Program-made: the position numbers and the translations under genes
Notes under the pieces: generated by a model
Databases searched by the model: none
Seen by the model: only the letters and a program-made list of their open reading frames with translations
Told to the model about the DNA's origin: nothing
NCBI GenBank assembly: GCA_019192545.1
Contig: JAHCMI010000007.1
Coordinates: forward strand, 62,001 to 126,000
Reading direction: 5' to 3'
DNA length: 64,000 nt
Source: Rivularia sp. MS3
GTDB taxonomy: Bacteria; Cyanobacteriota; Cyanobacteriia; Cyanobacteriales; Nostocaceae
In this document: positions 16,923-24,994 of the stretch, piece after piece
Layout: every line of letters starts with the position of its first letter
How positions within the stretch are numbered: position 1 is the stretch's first letter

Positions 16923-17663
16923 CTAATTGTCTGGTAAATTATCAGGGTCAATACCCTTTGAGCGTAAATATTGTGCTAACTGTTCTGCTCTTTCTTCTTC
17001 CGCTTGTGCCTTAAGCTTTTGTTGAATAGCAATTTCTTCTGGCATCAGATAACGATTTCCACTTTCGTCATACCAAGACATAAATTCCTGTTCAATTCCA
17101 CCAATTTCACCTTGATGTCTCCCAATACCTAAACCGATTTCCGGTAGCCATAATGGTTCTTTAATTTGTAACTCGTAATTACCATCCACCAACTTATAAA
17201 CGGACAGTGGTTGATGTTGGTCGCGCTGCCAATATTCGGGGTTGTAAATTATGTAGTAAAGTACGCCTAGTTTTCGATAAATTTCTAATTTATCGTCGTA
17301 TTCGTTACCTGGAGTATACGATACGATTTCTAAAGTTAGTATTGGTACTATGTTATCTTCTTCCCAAACTGCATAGCTCCTGCGAGATTTTCCACCTTTT
17401 TTACGCTCCACCCCTAAACTCAGAAATCCATCTGGGACAACAGGTACTCTCGGATTAACACCTGTAGTATGGTAAATTGCCATATCTACGCCGAAAAACC
17501 AATCAGTACGGCTTGCCCAAATTGAGTTAAGTAGGAATAGTAGGATATTGGGCAGAAAATTCTGGTCTTCGTTATCCACGGGAATATCATCCGAGCAAGC
17601 TAATTCGTCAGTATTTGGTAGCTCTATGAGTTTAAGGTTGTCTGAAAGCATGACATTACCCAC
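16923..17663 (-). CDS. Uma2-family (DUF820) putative PD-(D/E)xK nuclease
   Basis: A 246-residue protein with the Uma2 core at ~75-180: 'VPDGFLSLGVERK', 'VPILTLEIVSYTPGNEYDDKLEIYRKLGVLYYIIYNPEYW'. The D-ExV-K pattern matches the restriction-endonuclease-like fold of this large cyanobacterial family, whose role is not established. The C-terminus carries an extra Gln/Glu-rich helix (EIAIQQKLKAQAEEERAEQLAQYLRSKGIDPDNLP) common in longer family members. It is one of five Uma2 paralogues in the window and the most divergent of them. Confidence 0.85.
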   Translation of the reverse strand: MGNVMLSDNLKLIELPNTDELACSDDIPVDNEDQNFLPNILLFLLNSIWASRTDWFFGVDMAIYHTTGVNPRVPVVPDGFLSLGVERKKGGKSRRSYAVWEEDNIVPILTLEIVSYTPGNEYDDKLEIYRKLGVLYYIIYNPEYWQRDQHQPLSVYKLVDGNYELQIKEPLWLPEIGLGIGRHQGEIGGIEQEFMSWYDESGNRYLMPEEIAIQQKLKAQAEEERAEQLAQYLRSKGIDPDNLPDN

Positions 17664-17752
17664 ATATAGTATACAGTCGGGTATTCTGCATTTATTATAA
17701 GCAATTGATTAAGAATGTATTTTATTTTTAAGCAAATTTTGCAATTAAAAGA

Positions 17753-18337
17753 TTAAATGATTTTTCTGCCCGAAAAACTTAACCAATTAAATACATCTTC
17801 AACCGTAAGTTGCCAATCTTGCAAAACACTTAACACGGGTAAAATATCAAGACCTTCTTTTACTTCTGGTAATTGATTGGGTTGAAAAACTGTAATTGAT
17901 TTATCATCAGCATCAATAAAATAACCTAACTTCGTGCCATTTTTGATGCAAAATGTAATTTTACGAATCACCTTGCTTGCAGATTGTTCTGGTGAAAGAA
18001 TTTCAATTATCCAATCGGGGGGAATTTCAAATTTATTCGCAATCTGACCGTTCTCATCTAAAGGAATATTTTCCCATTCAAACACTGCAATATCTGGAAC
18101 TATAGATTTACCTGAGAATGTACAGCGTAATTCTGTTAGCGCTAGTGCTAACTTTTTAGGCTCTCCCGCTTGGTTAATGGCAGTAGATAGACAAGTTTGT
18201 AATCGGCTGTGTTTTCCTTGTGGCATTAATTTTTGGTAGATTTTCCCATCAATATATTCACTTGCGGGTTTTGTTTCTGGTAATTGTAAAAATTCTTCTA
18301 AGGTGGGTACTGAAGTTGACCCGATAGTTAATGTCAT
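17753..18337 (-). CDS. Uma2-family (DUF820) putative nuclease
   Basis: A 194-residue protein. Family signatures: 'TLEEFLQLPETKPASEYIDGKIYQK' near the N-terminus, 'SIVPDIAVFEWENIP' and 'PDWIIEILSPEQSASKVIRKI' followed by 'LGYFIDADDKSITVFQP'. The Asp, the Glu of the EIL motif and the downstream Lys give the PD-(D/E)xK arrangement. It lies 89 bp upstream of the preceding Uma2 gene and in the same direction. Family members are often multicopy in cyanobacteria and their biological role is unproven. Confidence 0.85.
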   Translation of the reverse strand: MTLTIGSTSVPTLEEFLQLPETKPASEYIDGKIYQKLMPQGKHSRLQTCLSTAINQAGEPKKLALALTELRCTFSGKSIVPDIAVFEWENIPLDENGQIANKFEIPPDWIIEILSPEQSASKVIRKITFCIKNGTKLGYFIDADDKSITVFQPNQLPEVKEGLDILPVLSVLQDWQLTVEDVFNWLSFSGRKII

Positions 18338-18668
18338 CAGCTATAGCTCCTTAACCAATTGTACTTTTATTTTACATTTTCTGAATTATTGCCAAAATTC
18401 GCATGCGGTTAGCGGCTGCTAAAGTCAATATTCAATCGATAAACCGTGCGGAAGATAATTATCGAATCCCCTTCAAATCCTAATTCATATAACCTTTTTA
18501 ACCATCAAAACGGCTGAAAATTAACTAAGACTCCAAAAATTGTATAGCTAAACAAACTAAAACCTATATACAAATGTTGGTACCGATAACGGTTCTAACA
18601 TCAATATAATTTGAATCAGAGGTGTAGGAAATGCATAATTTAATTAATTTTTCAGGTGTTATTTCTGT

Positions 18669-18830
18669 TTAATTGGAAGATTCTCTCTGAGTTTTTAGGA
18701 AGCTCAGCGCTTTATTGAATTCCGCTACCTGAAGTTTTAGTTCTGGGTTGATAAAAATAGCGTGTTTTGGCTCGGTATTATCGGAACCTAAATCAATTCT
18801 ATCAACATCGAAGAATTTAGCACCAGCCGG
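18669..18830 (-). pseudogene. Decayed 3' fragment of an unknown gene
   Basis: On the minus strand an uninterrupted 53-codon stretch reads '..AGAKFFDVDRIDLGSDNTEP..' and ends in a TAA at 18669. It is preceded directly by an in-frame stop with no start codon. The amino acid composition looks protein-like. The rest of the 18338-19010 gap shows no other gene. I do not recognise the parent family. Confidence 0.4.
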
Positions 18831-19010
18831 TTAATTCAAGTAGAATCGCAGGATGCTTCGCAAAGTATGTGTAAATATCAAAGTAGCTAAACGTGAATAA
18901 GACCATTCCATCGTTTAATCAATGAAAGACTACGAACAAATAAGAGGACGCTTAGTTACTTTTTACAGGTGGGATTGAAATGGTGGAACTCAAAACTAAT
19001 GCGGCTTTTT

Positions 19011-19220
19011 CTAGATGTTTGGTGGTTTCTCTAAGTCTAGCGGAATCCAATTCGACTGATAATTTATCGTCGTGGGAGCAGCGATTGCTTCAATTAAATC
19101 AACGAAGGTGAAACCTTCTGAATTGAGAGTTGCAAGTAGTTCTTTGATAAATGGTGTAAGGGCTGCGCTTTTGGCTTCGCTCAGTTGAGCTTTGATTGCT
19201 ATAACAGTTTCTTCCAACAT
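19011..19220 (-). CDS. Small protein coupled to the KilA-N gene, function unknown
   Basis: A 69-residue protein, start ATG at 19220 overlapping the KilA-N stop codon (TAATG). A GGAGGAG ribosome binding site lies in the end of the upstream gene. It is mostly helical (EETVIAIKAQLSEAKSAALTPFIKELLATLNSEG) with a hydrophobic centre. Translational coupling suggests the two proteins act together. I do not recognise a family. Confidence 0.6.
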   Translation of the reverse strand: MLEETVIAIKAQLSEAKSAALTPFIKELLATLNSEGFTFVDLIEAIAAPTTINYQSNWIPLDLEKPPNI

Positions 19221-20083
19221 TAATTTACTCCTCCTAGTTGGTTCTTAATTTCTTCGATAATTGATACTTTCCAACGCAATACCTGTACGGTCTTATCAGT
19301 TCGGGCTTTGTCTAGTAAGAAAGTGCTGTACTCGCTACCTAAGTCGGTTGGAGAGTATTGTTTGGTACGTTTTATTTTTCCGGTTTTACTGCTGGTTCGC
19401 TCTGTGTAATAGCTAGTTTGATAGCCTGTTTCTTCCAATGCCTGATTGATTTGATAGGCTTTGATATTAGTGCTGTGTCTCTCGTTCCATACTTGAGCAA
19501 GTCGGGTGGGTGAGATATATTCTTCCTCTGTTTTGGGTTGAACGGTTGGCAGTAATTTTTGAACTGATGGCGTGATTCCTGGGTACTGCGCTTCCATTGC
19601 TCTAAGTAAATAGGTGCCTTTAAGTTCTTCTGATATGGAAAACTTGTCGATAATTATTGAGTAGGCACCTATTAACTGTTCGGGAGTTATTTGAGAATCA
19701 ATTTGTGGTTTGGGTTGAGAAGTTTTACCCGACATTAATTTTCTTAAAGTGCGGTTTGCCCAGATTCGGAATGGAATGCTTACCCACTGTGCGAGGTCGA
19801 TGGCAATTTCTGGGTGTCCCCAGGTGCCTTGAGCTTGTTTGTCGTTTCCACCTTTGATTGTTATTACTAATGCCGAAACGCTAATCCGCGTTTCGGTGGA
19901 AAGCGCCTCCCAGTAAGCTTTCGTGCCTTCCATCCGCATATAATTATTCAACTTTTTGTCATTAGCCTGACACATTTGAGTAAGGTTAACGTAGCTTGCT
20001 GGCACGTCGTATTTAGCAATTTTCGTATCTTCAGTAAGCTGTGCAATTGCGCTTCCGTTCCAATCGTGAGTTATTATTTTCAT
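19220..20083 (-). CDS. KilA-N domain protein
   Basis: A 287-residue protein. The N-terminal ~120 residues carry the KilA-N domain: 'YVNLTQMCQANDKKLNNYMRMEGTKAYWEALS', 'GTWGHPEIAIDLAQWVSIPFRIWANRTLRKLM'. KilA-N is a DNA-binding domain of phage and mobile-element proteins. The C-terminal half (~180-287) includes a conserved-looking helical domain 'YISPTRLAQVWNERHSTNIKAYQINQALEETGYQTSY', resembling an anti-repressor or phage-regulatory C-terminal domain. It marks this part of the window as mobile-element cargo. Confidence 0.85.
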   Translation of the reverse strand: MKIITHDWNGSAIAQLTEDTKIAKYDVPASYVNLTQMCQANDKKLNNYMRMEGTKAYWEALSTETRISVSALVITIKGGNDKQAQGTWGHPEIAIDLAQWVSIPFRIWANRTLRKLMSGKTSQPKPQIDSQITPEQLIGAYSIIIDKFSISEELKGTYLLRAMEAQYPGITPSVQKLLPTVQPKTEEEYISPTRLAQVWNERHSTNIKAYQINQALEETGYQTSYYTERTSSKTGKIKRTKQYSPTDLGSEYSTFLLDKARTDKTVQVLRWKVSIIEEIKNQLGGVN

Positions 20084-20248
20084 GGTTTTTATTTTTTTGA
20101 TTGAGGCGTATTCTTCGCCTCGTTTTTACTACTTAATCCATCTGTTATCTAGATAAGACGAGATAATCCGTTCGGGGCACTTCCTCTTCGTTTTCGCAAG
20201 GAACGAGAGAAAGCTGCATCTATTGGTAAGGACTTCGGGCCATCATCA

Positions 20249-20470
20249 TCAACACAGAAGATTGTAAGTACCTATCAATCTATCGCTTTTCCAGACTCGG
20301 TACAAATCTCCGAAATCACCGTCTTCAATACAGTCTACCTCTATCTCTAGTTCGCAATTTGAGGTTGTAATCGTAAATTGGTCAACAACAACAGATTGCT
20401 GCTGAGCTAATAAAAAAATTGCACGCTTATCTAGCGCTAAGACTTGAACACCTTGCGTTAATTGAGGCAT
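20249..20470 (-). CDS. Small hypothetical protein divergent from an XRE regulator
   Basis: A 73-residue protein, acidic in the C-terminal half (ELEIEVDCIEDGDFGDLYRVWKSD). No recognised motif. It is transcribed divergently from the XRE-type gene at 20593 with a 122-bp shared region that contains two similar inverted-repeat elements, a pattern typical of regulator-controlled pairs. Confidence 0.55.
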   Translation of the reverse strand: MPQLTQGVQVLALDKRAIFLLAQQQSVVVDQFTITTSNCELEIEVDCIEDGDFGDLYRVWKSDRLIGTYNLLC

Positions 20471-20484
20471 AATTGTTATTGACT

Positions 20485-20583
20485 GTCAAAGTTAACAAGT
20501 TGCGTCGCATTTCCTTTGGCGAGGGTTGGCGACGCTATTTGTTTTATGCTACAACCGTTTATCAAGCACGTCAACGCGTTAAC
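20485..20583. promoter_or_regulatory. Operator-like sites in a divergent intergenic region
   Basis: GTCAAAGTTAAC (20485-20496) and GTCAACGCGTTAAC (20570-20583) share a GTCAA..GTTAAC pattern. They lie between the 73-residue gene and the XRE regulator and could be its binding sites. Confidence 0.4.
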
Positions 20584-20592
20584 GATAAAATT

Positions 20593-20832
20593 ATGAACTT
20601 AAGGCAACTTAGAGAAAAGAACAATCTTAGAACCGTTGACGTAGCTAGCGTTGTAGGTGTTGGCGAATCTACTGTTAGAAATTGGGAAAAAGGCAGAACT
20701 TTGCCGACTTTGAGTATTTATCAAACTGGGAAATTGCTTGAGTTGTATTGTTGTTCTTTTGACGAATTGAAAGAAGCGGTTGAAAATTCTCAAATTCAAA
20801 TGACAACAAAAAGAAAAACTGCTACTTCTTGA
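20593..20832 (+). CDS. XRE-family transcriptional regulator
   Basis: A 79-residue protein if started at ATG 20593 ('MNLRQLREKNNLRTVDVASVVGVGESTVRNWEKGRTLP'), a classical lambda-repressor-type helix-turn-helix. A longer in-frame reading from 20473 adds an implausible, Arg-rich N-terminus without a ribosome binding site, so I chose the internal ATG. A strong hairpin follows 11 bp after the stop. Confidence 0.8.
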   Translation: MNLRQLREKNNLRTVDVASVVGVGESTVRNWEKGRTLPTLSIYQTGKLLELYCCSFDELKEAVENSQIQMTTKRKTATS

Positions 20833-20843
20833 CCTTTTGCAGT

Positions 20844-20887
20844 CTTCGGATAGAAGGTTTAGCCTTCTCTTAACCTTCTATCCGAAG
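20844..20887. terminator. Perfect 16-bp inverted repeat after the XRE gene
   Basis: CTTCGGATAGAAGGTT at 20844-20859 and its exact reverse complement at 20872-20887, with a 12-nt loop. There is no clear T-run after it. It probably ends or stabilises the XRE transcript. Confidence 0.65.
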
Positions 20888-21045
20888 GTGTAGTGCGACC
20901 GCTACCGTATTCTCTATAAAAATCGCCGGATACCTTTACCACACTAGCTTTTAGGAGTTCAAATTAGCTCATTGGGGTGGAAATTTGGGCGAGGTTTAGT
21001 CAAAAAGTTGCTGAGTTTAAAGCGAGCGTAAAAAATGAAACAATC

Positions 21046-21092
21046 CGCCGGAGACGCGCTGCGCGTACCGTAAGGTCTTCCCGGAGGGACTT
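21046..21092. repeat. Cyanobacterial interspersed palindromic repeat
   Basis: GACGCGCTGCGCG core followed by 'TCTTCCCGGAGGGACTT'. This resembles a common short interspersed repeat of filamentous cyanobacteria. The whole 20888-21209 segment has no intact gene. Confidence 0.55.
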
Positions 21093-21129
21093 AAAATATT
21101 TATGTCCTTATTTCAATAGATATGCTATA

Positions 21130-21237
21130 GGGCGTGAGTACCCATCACGCCGAATGCCTCCAACATATTTGCCTTCTGAAAACTCCAGTAGCTTTCCGAC
21201 CTTGTTTTTCCGGAGGGATTATTAATTAGCCCTCCGG
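21130..21237. repeat. Duplicated gene-end segment with terminator hairpin
   Basis: About 40 bp around 21178-21217 (ACTCCAGTAGCTTT .. TTTTTCCGGAGGGAT) repeats the end of the excisionase-like gene and its hairpin at 16767-16803, and a frame here again ends in TPVAFR. CCGGAGGG (21210-21217) pairs with CCCTCCGG (21230-21237), followed by ATAATTTTTAG. This also places a terminator 11 bp beyond the recombinase stop. Confidence 0.6.
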
Positions 21238-21248
21238 ATAATTTTTAG

Positions 21249-22385
21249 TTAAGGAACAGGTGGTCTACCAGTCTTGCTGATTAATGTTTCATAAACTTTT
21301 AGATAGGTTGCTTCATCAATCCAAGCTCGATATGTCTTGCAATGGGTGGTAACTGAATGTCCCATTAACTTAGCTCCGAAATCGGGAGTAAAACCAAACT
21401 CGAAACACCTACGTGCATAACAATGGCGTAGGTTGTATGGAGGAAATGGAATTTTTAAATCGTAGAAAAAGCCAGAAACCTTAGTCCCAAGTTTGGCATT
21501 GGAAGAATCTTCAATTGATTTTAAATTCGGTAAGACAATTTCTTGAAGATTCCAATTTTCTGCCCATTCCGGATAAAGCGGATAAATAAATCGCTCTCCT
21601 GTTTTTGTTTCATCGCTAACTCGTGCAGTAGGAAAATCCAACATATCAACATGAAATGCTTCATGGGGACGCAAACCATATGCAGCACAAATCCCATATA
21701 TCCACTGCCAACCTGGGCTAGAAATTCTTTCTCGCCATTGAGCTATCTGCTTATCAGTAGGTAGACTTCTTGGCGATACTGTTCCAGGAGAATAATTTCC
21801 TGTTAATTCTTTTATTGCTTCTAAATTCCCGAGTTTAGCGAATTTAGCAAGTCTACCCAACATATCACATACTCTTTTACGACTGCGCGTATCGGGTTCG
21901 CTAAGGCTAGCGAATTCAATCATCAAGTCAATAGATAATTCTCTATCGTCGGCGAATTGTGCGAACTTTGGGAAAACAACTTGATAATCTTTCTTCCAAG
22001 TTGTTTCGGTTTGCTGATTGCGCTTTCTTCTTCTCCAATATTCAGCTTCAAACTTTTCTACCCAATCCGAAACGGTTTCTGGTTTTGGTGCTTGGCTTAC
22101 ATCCCATTGCATCCAATTAAAATCACCGCTATCAAGCTGTACGCTAATAGCACGAGCTTGTCTTTCAGCGTACTGTAATCCAGCTATTGTCGCTTTAACC
22201 CCTTGAGGATGCTGTTGCGTTCTTAAAGATATTCTTTGCTGATGGGGCTTAGTTTTACCGGAGTTAGGTTTTGGCGGAAACGTCCCCCTTAACCATAAGA
22301 TATTTCCACGTTGCTCAATAGTTATACCAATATTGGAATTTCGCAGCCTACCATTAGCTTGTGCGAGGCGAGCGCTAATATCCAT
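21249..22385 (-). CDS. Tyrosine recombinase (phage integrase family)
   Basis: A 378-residue protein. The N-terminal ~90 residues include a 'RGNILWLRGTFPPKP' arm-binding-like segment, ~105-205 is the core-binding helical domain, and the catalytic domain shows Arg239 (GLRPHEAF), Arg320 in PYNLRHCYARR, His343 in LMGHSVT and the nucleophile Tyr352 (HCKTYRAW). The usual first His of box II (HxLRH) is Tyr317. It cuts and rejoins DNA at an attachment site. A tRNA-Cys fragment with flanking direct repeats lies 215 bp upstream, so this is the likely integrase of the element. Confidence 0.9.
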   Translation of the reverse strand: MDISARLAQANGRLRNSNIGITIEQRGNILWLRGTFPPKPNSGKTKPHQQRISLRTQQHPQGVKATIAGLQYAERQARAISVQLDSGDFNWMQWDVSQAPKPETVSDWVEKFEAEYWRRRKRNQQTETTWKKDYQVVFPKFAQFADDRELSIDLMIEFASLSEPDTRSRKRVCDMLGRLAKFAKLGNLEAIKELTGNYSPGTVSPRSLPTDKQIAQWRERISSPGWQWIYGICAAYGLRPHEAFHVDMLDFPTARVSDETKTGERFIYPLYPEWAENWNLQEIVLPNLKSIEDSSNAKLGTKVSGFFYDLKIPFPPYNLRHCYARRCFEFGFTPDFGAKLMGHSVTTHCKTYRAWIDEATYLKVYETLISKTGRPPVP

Positions 22386-22390
22386 GATAA

Positions 22391-22413
22391 TTTACCCCAA
22401 TTTTACCCCAATT
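22391..22413. repeat. Arm-type site candidate, left copy
   Basis: A 23-bp sequence built from two tandem TTTACCCCAA-type units, 6 bp upstream of the recombinase start codon. An exact second copy lies at 22690-22712 on the other side of the tRNA fragment. Confidence 0.8.
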
Positions 22414-22470
22414 ATCAAAAGTTAATACTTCAGGAAAATTCCTTGCAATTCCCCAAAAGGTCGCAAAAAC

Positions 22471-22524
22471 TTGGACTAAATTTGGACTAAAATCGTGAGT
22501 TGATTCTACCGGATTTGAACTAAA
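22471..22524. repeat. Three direct repeats TTGGACTAAA
   Basis: TTGGACTAAA at 22471-22480 and 22482-22491, and the variant TTGAACTAAA at 22515-22524. They lie between the left arm site and the tRNA fragment and could be a second class of recombinase or excisionase sites. Confidence 0.55.
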
Positions 22525-22598
22525 ATGGAACAAACGAAGAATCCGCTCCTCGAAGCTAGAAGGCGCTTGGGAAGCGGGAAACAACGGAATATTAACAA

Positions 22599-22644
22599 AG
22601 GCGACAGCCGGATTTGAACCGGCGGATGGAGGTTTTGCAGACCT
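22599..22644 (-). tRNA. 3' fragment of tRNA-Cys(GCA), probable attachment-site core
   Basis: On the minus strand 46 nt read from the anticodon stem through a loop CTGCAAA (anticodon GCA), a T-arm GCCGG-TTCAAAT-CCGGC and the acceptor strand TGTCGCC plus T. The 5' part (acceptor GGCGACA and D-arm) is absent, so this is not a complete tRNA. A 3' tRNA segment beside a tyrosine recombinase is the classic att core. Confidence 0.85.
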
Positions 22645-22689
22645 TGGTAAACCACGCAGATATAACGGTTTTTCCTTACAAACAATATT

Positions 22690-22712
22690 TTTACCCCAAT
22701 TTTACCCCAATT
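22690..22712. repeat. Arm-type site candidate, right copy
   Basis: Exact direct copy of the 23-bp sequence at 22391-22413, 45 bp beyond the tRNA fragment. Its presence on both sides suggests an undivided attP rather than an attL or attR. Confidence 0.8.
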
Positions 22713-22792
22713 CGTATTTTTAGCTTGTATTGCTCCATTAATTCACTAATATGGAATCCTGTTTTGTTAGGTTGCAAAGTCTGAGAAAAACG

Positions 22793-22903
22793 TAAGGCAA
22801 AAGAAAGATTGGAAACCCTTTTACTCGAAGGTATTGATTCTCAAGGACAGGAAGCAACGCCAGAATATTGGCAAGATTTGCGTTCTACGGTGTCATGTTC
22901 TTG
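22793..22903 (+). pseudogene. ParD-like antitoxin C-terminal fragment
   Basis: A frame reads 'AKERLETLLLEGIDSQGQEATPEYWQDLRSTV', which resembles the end of ParD/CopG-type antitoxins. It is preceded by a frame break, has no start and ends early at a TGA. There is no toxin partner next to it. The parent assignment is from memory of the family. Confidence 0.45.
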
Positions 22904-22919
22904 AGAGGAAGCTAAGGCG

Positions 22920-23022
22920 ATACATAAAGGTGAGCTTAGTCTAACGACTCACTGAGCCGCGCTTAGCAGCGAACGTGTTCAGCTTGCTGACCCGTTAGGG
23001 TAACGCTTAACGCAGCAGGGGA
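22920..23022. repeat. Interspersed palindromic repeat region
   Basis: Contains GCGCTTAGCAGCGAACG and several short inverted repeats around 'GTTAGGGTAACGCTTAACGC'. Related pieces occur near 28900-28935 and 33807-33850. It is followed by a short protein-like fragment (EQLIVFRGANSELLAGLEMG) with no start. Confidence 0.5.
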
Positions 23023-23131
23023 CACAAGAGCAATTGATTGTATTTCGTGGAGCAAACAGTGAGTTGCTGGCAGGATTAGAGATGGGTTAACTTAGCTAAA
23101 ATAAAATCATTTCCCGCTCACAATATAAGTT

Positions 23132-23734
23132 ATGACATACACTCCACCCAAACTTCTGACTTTTGAGCAATTTATTACTGAGTATGGAGACAACGCGCGT
23201 TACGAACTTATTGACGGAGAATTACGGGACATGGAACCAACTGGTCTTCATGAAGAAGTGTCAGGAAACATTGCTGGTAGAGTTTATGCCGAAATTTTTC
23301 GCTCTAATTTGAATTGGTTAATCCCAAAAACTTGTCTAATTAAACCACCCGCAGCAGAAGCAACAGCATTACGTCCAGACGTAATTGTTTTAGATAAAGA
23401 AAAGTTAAGACAAGAGCCGCTATGGGATAAGGAGCCGATTATTTGTAGAGGCGATACTATTAAATTAGTTGCAGAAGTGGTGAGTACGAATTGGCAGGAT
23501 GATTATGCCAGAAAAGTTGAAGAATATAGTTTATTAGAAATACCTGAATATTGGATTATAGATTTTCGCAGTTTGGGCGGTTTGCAGTTTATCGGGAACC
23601 CTAAAAAACCAACTTTTACCGTATGTCAATTAGTTGATGGTATATATCAGCAGCAACAATATCGTTTGGGAAATGTGATTTCTTCTTATTTATTTCCAAA
23701 TTTACAATTAAAACTTGATGATGTTATGCCATAG
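23132..23734 (+). CDS. Uma2-family (DUF820) putative nuclease
   Basis: A 200-residue protein with the full Uma2 pattern: 'LLTFEQFITEYGDNARYELIDGELRDM', 'LRPDVIVLDKEKL', 'IKLVAEVVSTNWQDDYARKVEEYSLLEIPEYWIIDF'. Asp, Glu and Lys of a PD-(D/E)xK site are all present. It is the closest paralogue in the window of the gene at 28257-28877, sharing 'FIGNPKxPT' and 'VVSTNW.DDY' blocks. The family is abundant in cyanobacterial genomes, and its cellular role is not known. Confidence 0.9.
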   Translation: MTYTPPKLLTFEQFITEYGDNARYELIDGELRDMEPTGLHEEVSGNIAGRVYAEIFRSNLNWLIPKTCLIKPPAAEATALRPDVIVLDKEKLRQEPLWDKEPIICRGDTIKLVAEVVSTNWQDDYARKVEEYSLLEIPEYWIIDFRSLGGLQFIGNPKKPTFTVCQLVDGIYQQQQYRLGNVISSYLFPNLQLKLDDVMP

Positions 23735-23818
23735 TTATAGTTAATAATTGTTTTCCTAAAACTATTTCAATTGCTCTCATCTTCGCATCTAAAAATATAC
23801 TAATTAACCTTATTATGG
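23732..23818. repeat. ~85-bp direct repeat, copy 1
   Basis: Shares 'CTATTTCAATTGCTCTCATCTT' and neighbouring sequence, with some differences, with 24900-24990. The two copies flank the Rpn-like nuclease gene. Confidence 0.7.
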
Positions 23819-24012
23819 GTTTTAAAGAATAATGAGATTAAACAATTTGGAGAATATCGTACTCAAGGATTGGTGTTACAAGCTTGGGATAGGATGTCTG
23901 AGAATGTGTGATTAGTAATAGCTTTATGTGAAGGTTAATATTACAAATTTAAAATATAATTTATGTTTTGTATCCTAAAAGTAATTTAATAATAAATAGA
24001 TAAAAATATGGG

Positions 24013-24786
24013 GTGCAAAAAATGAAAACAGATACTCTTTTCTATGATTTAGTAAGAGAATTTCCTCAGCTATTTTTCCAACTTATTGGCAAACCAGAAG
24101 TTAATCCCAATATTTATACATTCACAGCACAGGAGGTAAAAGAACAATCATTTCGTTTAGATGGTTTGTTGTCTACAGTTACAGGTAGCGAAAACGAACC
24201 ACTATATTTGGTTGAATTTCAAACTTACAAAGATGACGATTTTTACGAACGAATTTTTGGAGAACTTTTCGTTTACTTCCGTCAATATCGTCCCCCCAAT
24301 CCTCAATGGTACTTAATTGTAATTTACGATAGAAGAAGGAATGAAGTTCCACCCCATCCCCGCTATCAAACTCTGGTAGAAAATCATCTAATTCGTATCT
24401 ATCTTAAGGAACTTCCCGATGATGAGTCATTAGCAACCGGAATCGCAAAACTTTTTGTGGAAACTCGTAAAAAAACTAGCACCTTAGCCCAACAACTCAT
24501 AAGTAAAGCGACTGAGGAAATAGCTGATGAAAAAAATAAGAAGAAAGTGCTAGCATTTATCCAAAACATAGTGGTTAATAAATTCCCAGAACTTAGCAAA
24601 GAGGAAATCGAAGCCATGATTAATTTAGGTGATGACATAGAAAAAACAGGGTACTATCAAAGTGTTAAGAAAGAGGTATCATTAAAAGCTGCTAAAAAAT
24701 TACTGGAGGAAGGAGATAGTATCGAGAGAGTTGCTAAAGTATTAGATTTAGATATTGAGGAAGTAAGAAAATTGGCACAAAAATAA
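24013..24786 (+). CDS. Rpn-family / DUF2887 putative recombination-promoting nuclease
   Basis: A 257-residue protein starting 'MQKMKTDTLFYDLVREFPQLFFQLIGKPE' with 'FRLDGLLST', 'PLYLVEFQTYKDDDFYERIFGELFVYFRQY' and 'WYLIVIYDRRRNE'. The D-E-Q residues of the PD-(D/E)xK-like core match DUF2887 proteins of the Rpn/transposase_31 group. The C-terminal helix region (EEGDSIERVAKVLDLDIEEVRKLAQ) is a typical HTH-like tail. The start could also be Met4 (24022). Two copies of an ~85-bp direct repeat flank it. Confidence 0.85.
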   Translation: MQKMKTDTLFYDLVREFPQLFFQLIGKPEVNPNIYTFTAQEVKEQSFRLDGLLSTVTGSENEPLYLVEFQTYKDDDFYERIFGELFVYFRQYRPPNPQWYLIVIYDRRRNEVPPHPRYQTLVENHLIRIYLKELPDDESLATGIAKLFVETRKKTSTLAQQLISKATEEIADEKNKKKVLAFIQNIVVNKFPELSKEEIEAMINLGDDIEKTGYYQSVKKEVSLKAAKKLLEEGDSIERVAKVLDLDIEEVRKLAQK

Positions 24787-24899
24787 TAATTGGTCTTTAT
24801 TTGCTCGTTTCTGGCTTTATCCTAGAAACGGGTAAATTTTTTATGTATCAAGTTGCTAAAACGATTAACAGTTTTTTTGGCTAGATGATATTATGCTGT

Positions 24900-24990
24900 A
24901 GTTGTAGTTGAGTGTAGTTGACAACTGCTTTCCTAAACTATTTCAATTGCTCTCATCTTTGTATCGATAAATGCACTTATTATCCTTATG
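24900..24990. repeat. ~85-bp direct repeat, copy 2
   Basis: Second copy of the sequence at 23732-23818, about 115 bp after the stop of the Rpn-like gene. Confidence 0.7.
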
Positions 24991-24994
24991 CTAT

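Noticed and set aside
20977-21225. An 82-residue plus-strand frame
   Set aside because: It runs across an interspersed palindromic repeat and a decayed segment. Composition and content do not look like one protein.
22375-22584. A 69-residue minus-strand frame over the recombinase start
   Set aside because: It overlaps the recombinase gene and the arm site and lacks a family pattern; it is probably non-coding attachment-site DNA.
22599-22720. A complete tRNA-Cys gene
   Set aside because: The 5' acceptor strand and D-arm are absent, so only the 3' fragment is present.
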